Below the pieces are notes generated by a model. That model had not been told where the DNA came from. It ran no database searches and was given only the letters and a program-made list of their open reading frames with translations. A DNA stretch of 64,000 bases from Gloeocapsa sp. PCC 73106. GTDB lineage: Bacteria > Cyanobacteriota > Cyanobacteriia > Cyanobacteriales > Gloeocapsaceae. Where the stretch lies: contig NZ_ALVY01000225.1 of the NCBI RefSeq assembly GCF_000332035.1, positions 22,413 through 86,412 of the forward strand, given 5' to 3'. The position numbers and the translations under genes are program-made. Positions 1 through 6,216 of the stretch are shown piece after piece; the stretch's first letter is position 1; every line of letters begins with the position of its first letter.

Positions 1-131
1 AGGGCATAAAATAGACCTACACCACTCCTGAGAAAATCATCTGGACGGTGGATTTCCGGTTTGAAAAAAGCAGCCAGGTAAAATGTTAGACTACTAACTC
101 CCACTGCGATCGCTAGGATATATGGCAGCAT
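1..131 (-). CDS. Ycf66-family protein, N-terminal part (runs off window)
   Basis: Reverse-strand frame starting with ATG at 131 and still open at position 1, so only the first 43 residues are visible. They form a hydrophobic helix (MLPYILAIAVGVSSLTFYLA) followed by a short FFKPEIHRPDDF stretch and a second hydrophobic start (SGVGLFYAL). This arrangement recalls the N-terminus of Ycf66, a small membrane protein of cyanobacteria and some plastids with no settled function. The gene is divergent from the rim operon, about 50 bases away. The family call rests on remembered similarity over a short fragment; the reading frame itself is clear. Confidence 0.55.
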   Translation of the reverse strand, partial: MLPYILAIAVGVSSLTFYLAAFFKPEIHRPDDFLRSGVGLFYA

Positions 132-183
132 ATATTAATCACTCCTTCCCTAATTCATTTTCTATTGTGACATATTCCCACCC

Positions 184-618
184 ATGGCTAAAAAAGTAAC
201 AACTATCGGTTGGCGAGAAGTTATTTCCTTGCCGCAACTTGAGATTCCCCGTATTAAAGCCAAAATTGACACAGGCGCGCGATCATCAGCACTTCATGCG
301 TTTCATATCCATAAATTTGAGCAAAATGGGCTAGAAATGGTTAGTTTTGAGGTCCATCCTCACCAAAGAGACACCCATCTAACAATCAATACAACTGCGG
401 AATTATTAGGATATAAAGAAGTTAAAAATTCAGGAGGACAGGTTCAAAACAGACCGGTGATTCAAACCACAATAGAATTGAATGGGCAAAAGTGGAAAAT
501 TGAACTAACTTTGACCAATCGTGATTTAATGGGATTTCGTATGCTCTTAGGTCGTCAAGCGGTACGGGGAAGGTTTCTAGTAAATCCAGGACGATCTTTT
601 CTGTTAAGTAAATCTTAA
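184..618 (+). CDS. RimK-associated retropepsin-like protease (RimB / Zn_protease family)
   Basis: 144-residue protein with the aspartic-protease signature D29-T30-G31-A32 inside [13 protein letters not shown] and a second-half motif [16 protein letters not shown] typical of the so-called ATP-dependent zinc protease (PF05618) family. Members have a retropepsin fold despite the older zinc name and are repeatedly found next to rimK; the characterised partner RimB trims glutamate tails that RimK adds. Here it lies 14 bases upstream of rimK on the same strand, so the two are almost certainly co-transcribed and act on the same glutamylated substrate. Length is normal for the compact form of the family. 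Confidence 0.85.
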   Translation: MAKKVTTIGWREVISLPQLEIPRIKAKIDTGARSSALHAFHIHKFEQNGLEMVSFEVHPHQRDTHLTINTTAELLGYKEVKNSGGQVQNRPVIQTTIELNGQKWKIELTLTNRDLMGFRMLLGRQAVRGRFLVNPGRSFLLSKS

Positions 619-632
619 AATTAAGTAAAATA

Positions 633-1538
633 ATGAAAATCGCTATTTTGTCACAAGACTCTAGTTTGTATTCAACTCGACGCTTGCGAGAGGCAGGAGA
701 AGCCCAAGGTCACGAAATGCAGATAATTAACTATTTGCGTTGTTATATGAATATTACTGCTCATAAACCGGCGATTATCTACCGCGGTAAAACATTAGAA
801 GATTTTGAAGCGGTGATTCCGCGTATCGGTGCTTCTCGCACTTTTTACGGCACTGCTGTTGTCAGACAATTTGAAGTAATGGGAGTTTTTAGCGCTAACG
901 ACTCTCAAGCGATTTCTCGTTCTCGTGATAAACTGCGCTGTCTGCAGATTTTAGCACGTAAGGGCATTGGTTTACCCGTTACAGGTTGTGCCCACGCTAC
1001 AGAAGACATTGATGGTTTAATCGAAAACGTAGGAGGGGCGCCTTTGGTAATCAAGTTATTAGAGGGAACCCAAGGAATTGGTGTGGTTTTAGCAGAAACG
1101 CATCAAGCGGCTAAATCGGTAATTGAAGCGTTTAGGGGTTTAGACGCCAATATCCTGGTTCAAGAGTATATTAAGGAAGCAGAGGGTGCGGATATTCGCT
1201 GTTTCGTCATAGGGGATAAAGTAGTAGCCTCAATGAAGCGTCAAGGGGCTGAGGGAGAATTTCGTTCTAATCTCCATAGAGGTGGGAAAGCAGAAAAGAT
1301 CAGATTGACACCAGAGGAAAGGAGTACAGCAGTTCGCGCTGTTAAAGCGATGGGTTTGAGAGTAGCTGGGGTTGATTTATTGCGTTCCAATCATGGAGCG
1401 TTAGTGCTAGAAATCAATTCTTCTCCAGGATTAGAAGGCATTGAAAACACCACCAGCATAGACGTAGCGGGTAAAATTATTGATTTTGTCGCCAAAAGCG
1501 CAATACAAGTAAAAACTCGCAATGACACACAGTACTAA
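633..1538 (+). CDS. rimK: RimK-type ATP-grasp glutamate ligase
   Basis: 301-residue ATP-grasp ligase. The N-terminal preATP-grasp domain begins [18 protein letters not shown]; the ATP-grasp core contains the nucleotide-binding stretch [19 protein letters not shown], the LVQEYIKEA hinge and the magnesium-binding EINSSPG motif at about residues 260-266. In E. coli RimK adds glutamates to the C-terminus of ribosomal protein S6; in cyanobacteria the acceptor is not always established. It follows the RimB-like protease gene by 14 bases. No clear terminator is seen after the stop; a small reverse-strand frame follows immediately. Confidence 0.92.
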   Translation: MKIAILSQDSSLYSTRRLREAGEAQGHEMQIINYLRCYMNITAHKPAIIYRGKTLEDFEAVIPRIGASRTFYGTAVVRQFEVMGVFSANDSQAISRSRDKLRCLQILARKGIGLPVTGCAHATEDIDGLIENVGGAPLVIKLLEGTQGIGVVLAETHQAAKSVIEAFRGLDANILVQEYIKEAEGADIRCFVIGDKVVASMKRQGAEGEFRSNLHRGGKAEKIRLTPEERSTAVRAVKAMGLRVAGVDLLRSNHGALVLEINSSPGLEGIENTTSIDVAGKIIDFVAKSAIQVKTRNDTQY

Positions 1539-1545
1539 GACCGGG

Positions 1546-1641
1546 CTATTTTTTTTCCATCTCTGAAATTCCTTGGAAAAGCATCCATAGTCCACCGATA
1601 ACGATCAGTATCGCCAAAATACCTAAAATTCCATCCACCAT
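1546..1641 (-). CDS. 31-residue single-span membrane peptide (candidate small protein)
   Basis: Reverse-strand ATG at 1641, TAG at 1546-1548. Translation begins MVDGILGILAILIVIGGLWM, continues LFQGISEMEKK, and is one uninterrupted transmembrane helix with a charged lysine-rich C-terminus. The organisation (short, single helix, no cleavable signal) is like small thylakoid or regulatory membrane peptides of cyanobacteria, but I do not recognise a named subunit. It is convergent with rimK, only 7 bases from its stop. The hydrophobic pattern is unlikely in random non-coding DNA, but no strong ribosome binding site is seen, so the call is tentative. Confidence 0.4.
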   Translation of the reverse strand: MVDGILGILAILIVIGGLWMLFQGISEMEKK

Positions 1642-1665
1642 TTTTATTAGTCTTCCAATTGAATC

Positions 1666-1835
1666 ATGAGTAATAGTTTAACTCAATGGCAGTGTTTACT
1701 CAAAAATTTGGAAGAATGGCGTGGTTCATTCACGAGTATATCTGCTGAAGGCGAGATAATCAATAATACTTCAGCAGTAGCATTCCTGGAAGGGCGTGAA
1801 CATAATTAGGTAGTATATCTATCAGAAATATCTCA
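1666..1835 (+). pseudogene. Degenerate duplicate of the DUF3598 gene (5' part)
   Basis: ATG at 1666 opens a frame of 47 codons whose product (starting MSNSLTQWQCLLKNLEEWRG) is clearly a sister of the intact DUF3598 protein that begins at 2122 (MSTQWQYFLKNLGQWHG); the shared block continues through SAEGEIINNT versus STEGEIINDT and LEGREHN versus LEGRENN. It ends at a TAG (1807-1809) where the intact copy has CAG (Gln), a one-base change. Similarity continues weakly for a few codons past the stop and then vanishes. This is a truncated, decaying tandem copy. Confidence 0.8.
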
Positions 1836-1999
1836 ACAGAAGTCCATGGTTCTGTTGTTAGAATGTAGGCTATCTGTAAAAAAGATGAGAATAGCGATCG
1901 CACAACTGAGCGTTTTTTCCCTGAGTCTCATGAATAATTTAGGCTAAGTAACTGGTAAAATAAACTTATCCAGAAAATTGGGTTTAAAACCCCGTCCTT

Positions 2000-2089
2000 C
2001 TAGAACGGCTTTGTTTGCTGTTGAATGTACTTTTTCAGAATCTCTAAAGGAGCGCCACCTAAAGAGGAGTAGCAATTGATTTTGTACAT
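2000..2089 (-). mobile_element. IS200/IS605 TnpA remnant with terminal hairpin
   Basis: Reverse-strand frame of 29 codons ending at TAG 2000-2002; the peptide SLGGAPLEILKKYIQQQ matches the characteristic C-terminus of IS200-type Y1 (HUH) transposases, where a GG(A/V)PLE-type turn precedes the final helix. Just beyond the stop lies CCGTCCTTCTAGAACGG (1992-2008), an imperfect palindrome of the sort that forms subterminal hairpins in this family. The catalytic HUH and tyrosine motifs are absent, so this is only a scar. It sits between the broken and the intact DUF3598 copies. Confidence 0.6.
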
Positions 2090-2121
2090 TTGTTTTGTCA
2101 AGATTCTAATTATCTAATTTT

Positions 2122-2946
2122 ATGTCAACTCAATGGCAATATTTCCTCAAAAATTTAGGTCAATGGCATGGTTCATTCACGCGTATGTCTACTGAAGGCG
2201 AGATCATCAATGATACTCCAACCGTAGTATTATTAGAAGGGCGTGAAAATAATCAGGCAGTACATCAAGTAGTGCGATATTTACCACCAAATGAAACCCC
2301 CAGAGAAACCGTAGTAAATTATACTTCTTTGAGCCGAAGTATCGTATTTTTTCCAGATGGGGCTTTTTCTCAAGGGTCAATGTTTTGGTCTTTGTGGAGT
2401 CAGAGTGGGGCGGAATTTGGACTAATTAAAGGCGATCGCCGTCTACGGATGGTGCAATTATTTAATCAAGGGGAAAAATTAGACTTTCTGACGCTAATTC
2501 GGGAAAAACTCCCCCAGAGTAACACTCCTGAGAGACCTCAGTTGACTGTAGAGCAATTACTAGGCACTTGGCAAGGAGAAAATATGACGATTTATCCTGA
2601 TTTTAGTTCAAGTCAAAGCCAAACTAGTGAGTTAAATTTAGTTTACCAGGGCGATCGCTTAACCCAGAGACTCAACTTTGGTCAAAACTCGATAACTTCC
2701 ACAGCTACTGTAAACGGTCATCAGATAGATTTTAGCGATAGTCCCGTTCCCGTTAGAGTATTACTATTACCCGATGGTGCTTCTGCTACTTTTCCCTTAG
2801 CGATTCAACAAGAGCGACCTTTTTTCCTAGAAATGGGTTGGTTGATTGAACCCTCTTTACGACAGCGTTTAATTCGTAGTTACAACTCAAAAGGAGAATG
2901 GGAAAGTACAACTCTGGTAACCGAGAAGAAGATATCTGTTAGGTGA
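2122..2946 (+). CDS. DUF3598 family protein
   Basis: 274-residue protein of the cyanobacterial DUF3598 type: N-terminal QWQYFLKNLGQWHGSF block, central FFPDGAFSQGSMFWSLWSQ, and a second half beginning with LLGTWQGENMTIYPDFSSS that repeats the lipocalin-like GxW layout. Proteins of this type are predicted beta-barrel ligand binders in phycobiliprotein-containing cyanobacteria; no catalytic residues are evident. A degenerate copy lies upstream (1666) and a 69-base scrap of its interior lies downstream (3693-3761). The stop codon lies within a run of TAGGT-type heptamers, so the 3' end has been touched by repeat expansion. Confidence 0.8.
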   Translation: MSTQWQYFLKNLGQWHGSFTRMSTEGEIINDTPTVVLLEGRENNQAVHQVVRYLPPNETPRETVVNYTSLSRSIVFFPDGAFSQGSMFWSLWSQSGAEFGLIKGDRRLRMVQLFNQGEKLDFLTLIREKLPQSNTPERPQLTVEQLLGTWQGENMTIYPDFSSSQSQTSELNLVYQGDRLTQRLNFGQNSITSTATVNGHQIDFSDSPVPVRVLLLPDGASATFPLAIQQERPFFLEMGWLIEPSLRQRLIRSYNSKGEWESTTLVTEKKISVR

Positions 2947-2967
2947 TAGGTGCTAGGTTTTAGGTTA
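2940..2967 (+). repeat. Short tandem heptamer repeat (TAGGTxx, four units)
   Basis: Four consecutive heptamers TAGGTGA, TAGGTGC, TAGGTTT, TAGGTTA. This is the style of the short tandemly repeated repetitive (STRR) sequences known in cyanobacteria. It overlaps the stop codon of the DUF3598 gene and is followed at once by a second, pyrimidine-rich heptamer array. Confidence 0.6.
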
Positions 2968-2971
2968 AACT

Positions 2972-3006
2972 CCTTTCCCCCTTCCCCTTTCCCCTTTACC
3001 CTTTCC
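2972..3006 (+). repeat. Pyrimidine-rich heptamer array (CCTTTCC, five units)
   Basis: Five consecutive heptamers CCTTTCC, CCCTTCC, CCTTTCC, CCTTTAC, CCTTTCC, strongly strand-asymmetric. Directly adjacent to the TAGGTxx array; both have a 7-base period. Likely STRR-type repeats. Confidence 0.6.
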
Positions 3007-3083
3007 CATGAAAACCCCTTTCCTCTTTAAAAGAAAAGTGGTGCTATAATAACTAAAAACTAGGATCTTATTTTTTTCTAACT

Positions 3084-3182
3084 ATGGCTAATAAATCGAA
3101 GTCTAGTTATCCAAACTCAAAGAAGCCTAAGAAAAAATCTCCAAATAATTTACGCTACAAAAAAATCAAAACGATTCTATAA
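3084..3182 (+). CDS. 32-residue lysine-rich peptide (candidate)
   Basis: ATG at 3084, TAA at 3180-3182; product starts MANKSKSSYPNSKKPKKKSP and ends NNLRYKKIKTIL, very basic. A TATAAT-like box lies about 40 bases upstream (near 3046). It overlaps the ragged end of the truncated PIN toxin on the other strand by 17 bases, so its C-terminus may be a product of the deletion that cut the toxin. No family recognised; could be spurious. Confidence 0.3.
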   Translation: MANKSKSSYPNSKKPKKKSPNNLRYKKIKTIL

Positions 3183-3261
3183 TAAATTTAATTATCAATT
3201 CGGGATTTTTGCCTGATATAGCAGCCGAAATCAAAATATTAGTATCAATTATAACCTTCAT
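3166..3261 (-). pseudogene. Truncated PIN-domain toxin (N-terminal 31 residues only)
   Basis: Reverse ATG at 3261 overlaps the TGA of the upstream antitoxin as ATGA, the usual toxin-antitoxin coupling. The product begins MKVIIDTNILISAAISGKNP: a hydrophobic strand, then the first catalytic Asp of the PIN fold (D6) and the DTN motif. After 31 residues it stops at TGA 3166-3168, whereas PIN toxins run about 130-150 residues with three or four acidic residues. The remaining active site is missing, so the toxin cannot be a functional nuclease. The break abuts the small basic frame at 3084-3182. Confidence 0.75.
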
Positions 3262-3626
3262 TCACCTCTTCGATAAGCTTCAATTTCGGCTAAAATTTCT
3301 ATCTCTGTAATATTTTGAACTCCCCGAATAGCTTGAGTTGCTGCACATAACTTGCTAAATTCTTCAGCTAATATTTGTCTTTCTGGAGCAACCGGTTTAT
3401 TTTCCTCTTTGTTTCCTTTAAGTATCGCCAGTTTTTCTTGTAATTTTTTTTGTGCTAATTCTCTACCTTGTCTGATAGATTTTTGTTCAAGTTCTTCTTG
3501 CGCTAACAAGAAAAAAGCCTTATTAATAACCTCATTGACATCAGCATATTTGCCTGTTGCTAACTGTTTATTAAGAAATTCTTCTTGTTGAGTTGTTAAA
3601 GTAATATTTATTAACTTACCTCTCAC
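3258..3626 (-). CDS. ParD-like antitoxin (ribbon-helix-helix), orphaned
   Basis: 122 residues. The N-terminus (LINITLTTQQEEFLNKQLATGKYADVNEV) has the ParD pattern of a beta-strand followed by two helices: a DNA-binding ribbon-helix-helix with the typical GKYAD(V/S) turn. The C-terminal half is a charged coiled region (EELEQKSIRQGRELAQKK) expected to wrap the toxin, and is somewhat longer than usual. Its TGA overlaps the ATG of a PIN-toxin reading frame that is cut off after 31 codons, so the antitoxin survives without a working partner. A basic start near 3626 is supported by MRGK then the conserved strand. Confidence 0.75.
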   Translation of the reverse strand: MRGKLINITLTTQQEEFLNKQLATGKYADVNEVINKAFFLLAQEELEQKSIRQGRELAQKKLQEKLAILKGNKEENKPVAPERQILAEEFSKLCAATQAIRGVQNITEIEILAEIEAYRRGE

Positions 3627-3692
3627 AACAGTTTAATAATTGTCATATTTATATCCCAGTTTATTCTAGCCCATATTCTAGCTAAAGTCCCG

Positions 3693-3761
3693 TTAGTTGA
3701 CGAGGGCGATCGCTAAACCTAGAGACTGAACTTTGCTCAAAACTCGATAACTTCTACTGCT
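3693..3761 (+). pseudogene. Internal scrap of a DUF3598 gene
   Basis: These 69 bases match 2638-2706 inside the intact DUF3598 gene at about 61 of 69 positions by eye, starting TTAGTT and including the HIP1 octamer and AAACTCGATAACTTC. No start or stop of the gene is present. Together with the fragment at 1666 it shows that at least two further copies, or pieces, once flanked the surviving gene. Confidence 0.75.
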
Positions 3762-3770
3762 CTAATTGCT

Positions 3771-4112
3771 CTAGGAAGAAGGCGCAAAGGTAAAATTTTC
3801 TCGCTCTCTAGGTTTCTGGAGAGCCAAAGCCTCCTCAAGAGTACCAAAATCTCCCACATCCGCGGGCAATTGCACCCTTTCCCCCTTGTAAGCTTGACAC
3901 ACTAAGCTCATCACTTCCCCCGCAATATGTTGATTGAATTGAAAAACCTCTGCAAAATCCCTGTCCTCGTTAATAACAGTAATCTGAGTTTGACCAATTA
4001 GCTCCTGTGAACGCGAGAAGATAAAAGAAAGCCGTTCATCGCCAACAGACATTTCTACCCTGAGAGAGTCGTTATTATCGATAGGCTGAATGCTTAAAAG
4101 TTGAGTTTTCAT
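3771..4112 (-). CDS. Conserved hypothetical protein coupled to a C39-like cysteine peptidase
   Basis: 113 residues from the ATG at 4112, chosen because ATGA there overlaps the stop of the preceding peptidase gene; a longer frame upstream exists but has no better start. The sequence (MKTQLLSIQPIDNNDSLRVE) suggests an alternating beta-rich first half (RVEMSVGDERLSFIFSR) followed by helical FQFNQHIAGEVMSLVCQAY and an acidic proline-containing tail. No signal peptide or membrane segment. Translation coupling to a putative protease suggests a partner, inhibitor or substrate role, but no family is recognised. Confidence 0.6.
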   Translation of the reverse strand: MKTQLLSIQPIDNNDSLRVEMSVGDERLSFIFSRSQELIGQTQITVINEDRDFAEVFQFNQHIAGEVMSLVCQAYKGERVQLPADVGDFGTLEEALALQKPRERENFTFAPSS

Positions 4113-4603
4113 AAACTGATAGCGTAAATGCCTCGCCAAGTCCAATAAGTTAAAAAAATCTCTTGTTCCATTTTATACCTTGTTCCTTGCCAAGGATCTC
4201 GAATTAACAGCAAACCATCTTCAGCCCAACCATCCACAACCACTAAATGACCTAAACGCGCCATTGGTTCGAGCAGTTCGGCTATCCAAGCACCTGTTGA
4301 GATTAACGTAGCCAGCAACTCAGTAACTGGAGCACCACTCAAATCGAAGCCTCCACCCACCCACCTTCTCAAACCCGTTATATCGAATTGATTTAGGGTT
4401 CGGGCTAAATCAGAAAGTCTGACAGGAGTTCCTGTATTTTTGGCAATTAGAGCCTGAGTTACATTGTCTATTCCCAAATCCCTCAGCACCATCTCAGCAC
4501 AGGCGAGGCCACAACTGAAACGGTCTTGTTGTTGGATAACACTCAGGGAGGCCACCTCATCCACGACTGGCCAATACCCCCCAGCACCAGAGAGAAAAGA
4601 CAT
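4109..4603 (-). CDS. Papain-like / C39-like cysteine peptidase domain protein
   Basis: 164 residues from ATG 4603, preferred over a TTG at 4621 because a GAGGG motif precedes it. Catalytic pattern of C39/papain-fold peptidases is visible: oxyanion Gln and nucleophile Cys in QQQDRFSCGLACAEMVL, the general-base His in LGHLVVVDGW and Asp/Asn-position Asp in IRDPWQGTRY. There is no ABC transporter or membrane segment attached, so it is a stand-alone peptidase domain of the type that processes leader peptides or acts as a housekeeping thiol hydrolase. The downstream gene overlaps its stop codon. Substrate unknown. Confidence 0.65.
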   Translation of the reverse strand: MSFLSGAGGYWPVVDEVASLSVIQQQDRFSCGLACAEMVLRDLGIDNVTQALIAKNTGTPVRLSDLARTLNQFDITGLRRWVGGGFDLSGAPVTELLATLISTGAWIAELLEPMARLGHLVVVDGWAEDGLLLIRDPWQGTRYKMEQEIFLTYWTWRGIYAISL

Positions 4604-4654
4604 GAAACCCTCGCTATTCAATCGCTCACCATATTCACCTAAATGACGTTGAGT

Positions 4655-4927
4655 TTACTCAATTCCTAGTATTTTCTTCAATAATTCTTTTCTAACATAA
4701 AAAGCTCTAGATATAGAGCCATGTCCTGCTCCTTTAGTTCTAGGTTGAATATATACTCCAAGCTTGCCGCTGAGACTAGGAAACCCATCTTGTATTATTG
4801 TTTTTTGAATTAATTCGTAGTCGAGTTTAATTTTATTATATATCAACGAATCTCCAAGATCAAATTCAGTTACAGAATAAAGTATTGAGATATTTTCTTC
4901 TTTTCCTTTTGCTTCTAAACGTTCCAT
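4655..4927 (-). pseudogene. C-terminal fragment of a type II restriction endonuclease (MutH/Sau3AI-like suspected)
   Basis: 90 residues starting 7 bases after the stop of the Dam-type methylase, on the same strand. The end of the protein, GVYIQPRTKGAGHGSISRAF followed by YVRKELLKKIL, resembles the C-terminal DNA-binding end of MutH/Sau3AI-type restriction enzymes. Those are at least 200 residues and carry an acidic D...ExK catalytic cluster, which I cannot find here, so this is probably what is left after an internal deletion. The position directly behind a GATC-type methylase fits a former GATC restriction-modification pair. Similarity is from memory; an intact small protein of other function is possible. 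Confidence 0.4.
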
Positions 4928-4934
4928 TTAAAAG

Positions 4935-5891
4935 TTAATAATTAGTTATAATTAATTCATATATAGATCCTCTTTTACTAGCCTTGCTATTAATCATTCT
5001 CTTTGCAGAAACTCGTTGTATGGTAAAATCTTGATAAAGTTCATCAAAAAATTTATCTTCTGGATTTTCATTTTTAGGGTCAGAATTACTTAACATTAAA
5101 TATATCTTATAATCGCGATGTAGTTTTTTGTAAAAATCGGCTAATCTTTTTTGCTGAGTATCATCAAACTCAAAAGCAGAATAAGCTGTAAAATTAGATG
5201 TTTTGTTTAAAGGACGATAAGGAGGGTCAAAATAAACAAAAGAATTTTTCTTAATGTATTTAATACTTTCGCTAAAATCTGCCAATTCGATATCGGCTAT
5301 TTGTAAAGCATCTGCTACGGCTAGCAAATTTGTTTTATTTAAGATAGTAGGGTTTTTATATTTGCCATAAGGAACGTTAAAATAGCCCCTTTTATTCGTT
5401 CTAAATAATCCATTAAAACAAGTCTTGTTGAGGAAAATTAGCATGGCTGATCTTTCTACCCCAAACTCTGAAGAATTAGAATAACTTAGTTGATCTTTCT
5501 GTTCGTTGTATTTATCTCTAATTTGATAGAAAAAATCCTGCTTTTTTTCCTCATTTAAAGCCTGATACTTAGCCGATAAATCCCCAAGTTCTTCAATCAA
5601 TTTATCTACTGATTTTTGAATTACTTTGTAAGCTATGATAACTTCAAAATTTATATCAGATATGTAAGCTGATTTTATCGGGTATTTTTGCAACATATCA
5701 AAGAAAACAGCTCCACCCCCAATAAAAGGTTCTATATAATGGGAACATTCTCCATTCTTTAAAGCTTTAGGGTATAGTTCATTAAGAGTTTCTAGAAGTT
5801 GTGTTTTCCCTCCTGCCCATTTCAAAAATGGCTTGACTGGTAAAACTTTTGCTTTTTCTTGATCAAAATTTGCTCCAATTGAATTAGCCAT
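4935..5891 (-). CDS. Dam-family DNA adenine-N6 methyltransferase
   Basis: 318 residues. AdoMet-binding motif X/I region KPFLKWAGGKTQLL at residues 20-33, motif I EPFIGGGAVFFD at about 54-65, and the catalytic motif IV DPPY at 222-225, in the alpha-class order of Dam/DpnM enzymes that methylate the adenine of GATC. The downstream 90-residue frame looks like a restriction-enzyme remnant, so this may be a survivor of a restriction-modification system now acting as a solitary methylase. HIP1 (GCGATCGC) contains GATC, so its product would modify every HIP1 site. The gene and the fragment are visibly more AT-rich than their neighbours, which hints at transfer. Confidence 0.85.
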   Translation of the reverse strand: MANSIGANFDQEKAKVLPVKPFLKWAGGKTQLLETLNELYPKALKNGECSHYIEPFIGGGAVFFDMLQKYPIKSAYISDINFEVIIAYKVIQKSVDKLIEELGDLSAKYQALNEEKKQDFFYQIRDKYNEQKDQLSYSNSSEFGVERSAMLIFLNKTCFNGLFRTNKRGYFNVPYGKYKNPTILNKTNLLAVADALQIADIELADFSESIKYIKKNSFVYFDPPYRPLNKTSNFTAYSAFEFDDTQQKRLADFYKKLHRDYKIYLMLSNSDPKNENPEDKFFDELYQDFTIQRVSAKRMINSKASKRGSIYELIITNY

Positions 5892-6216
5892 AACTTTAGC
5901 GCGGAGCGCACCAAAGAAATGGAAAAGTTAAAGGGTAAAGTTAAACCTAACTCCTAAATCCTCCTCTTGACGTCCGCTTTTTTTTGTTATCATAGAATTA
6001 GTATGCGGGGTCAGCCCGTATATCTCTACGTTTGCAACTTTTTATAGAGATGTATACACGAATCTACCCTTGGGCACAAGTTACCAGAAATTAAAAAGTT
6101 TGTCAAGAGTTTAAAAAATGATGAAATAATACCCAGAGTCATCCCTGAAAACGTCACTAAGTCTTTTTGGCTTGCTTTAGCAGGTTTGAGTAGATCTTAT
6201 AGAGCGGTACGCGCAT
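5892..6216. other. Intergenic stretch with inverted repeat and an orphan open frame
   Basis: No recognisable gene. It holds an inverted repeat ATCTCTA (6022-6028) / TAGAGAT (6045-6051) and, on the plus strand from about 6047 to 6243, an open frame without a good start. Its peptide begins HESTLGHKLPEIKKFVKSLK and ends in SRSYRAVRAFRIG; it overlaps the helicase 3' end. It may be the tail of a lost gene. I could not assign it to a family. Confidence 0.4.
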
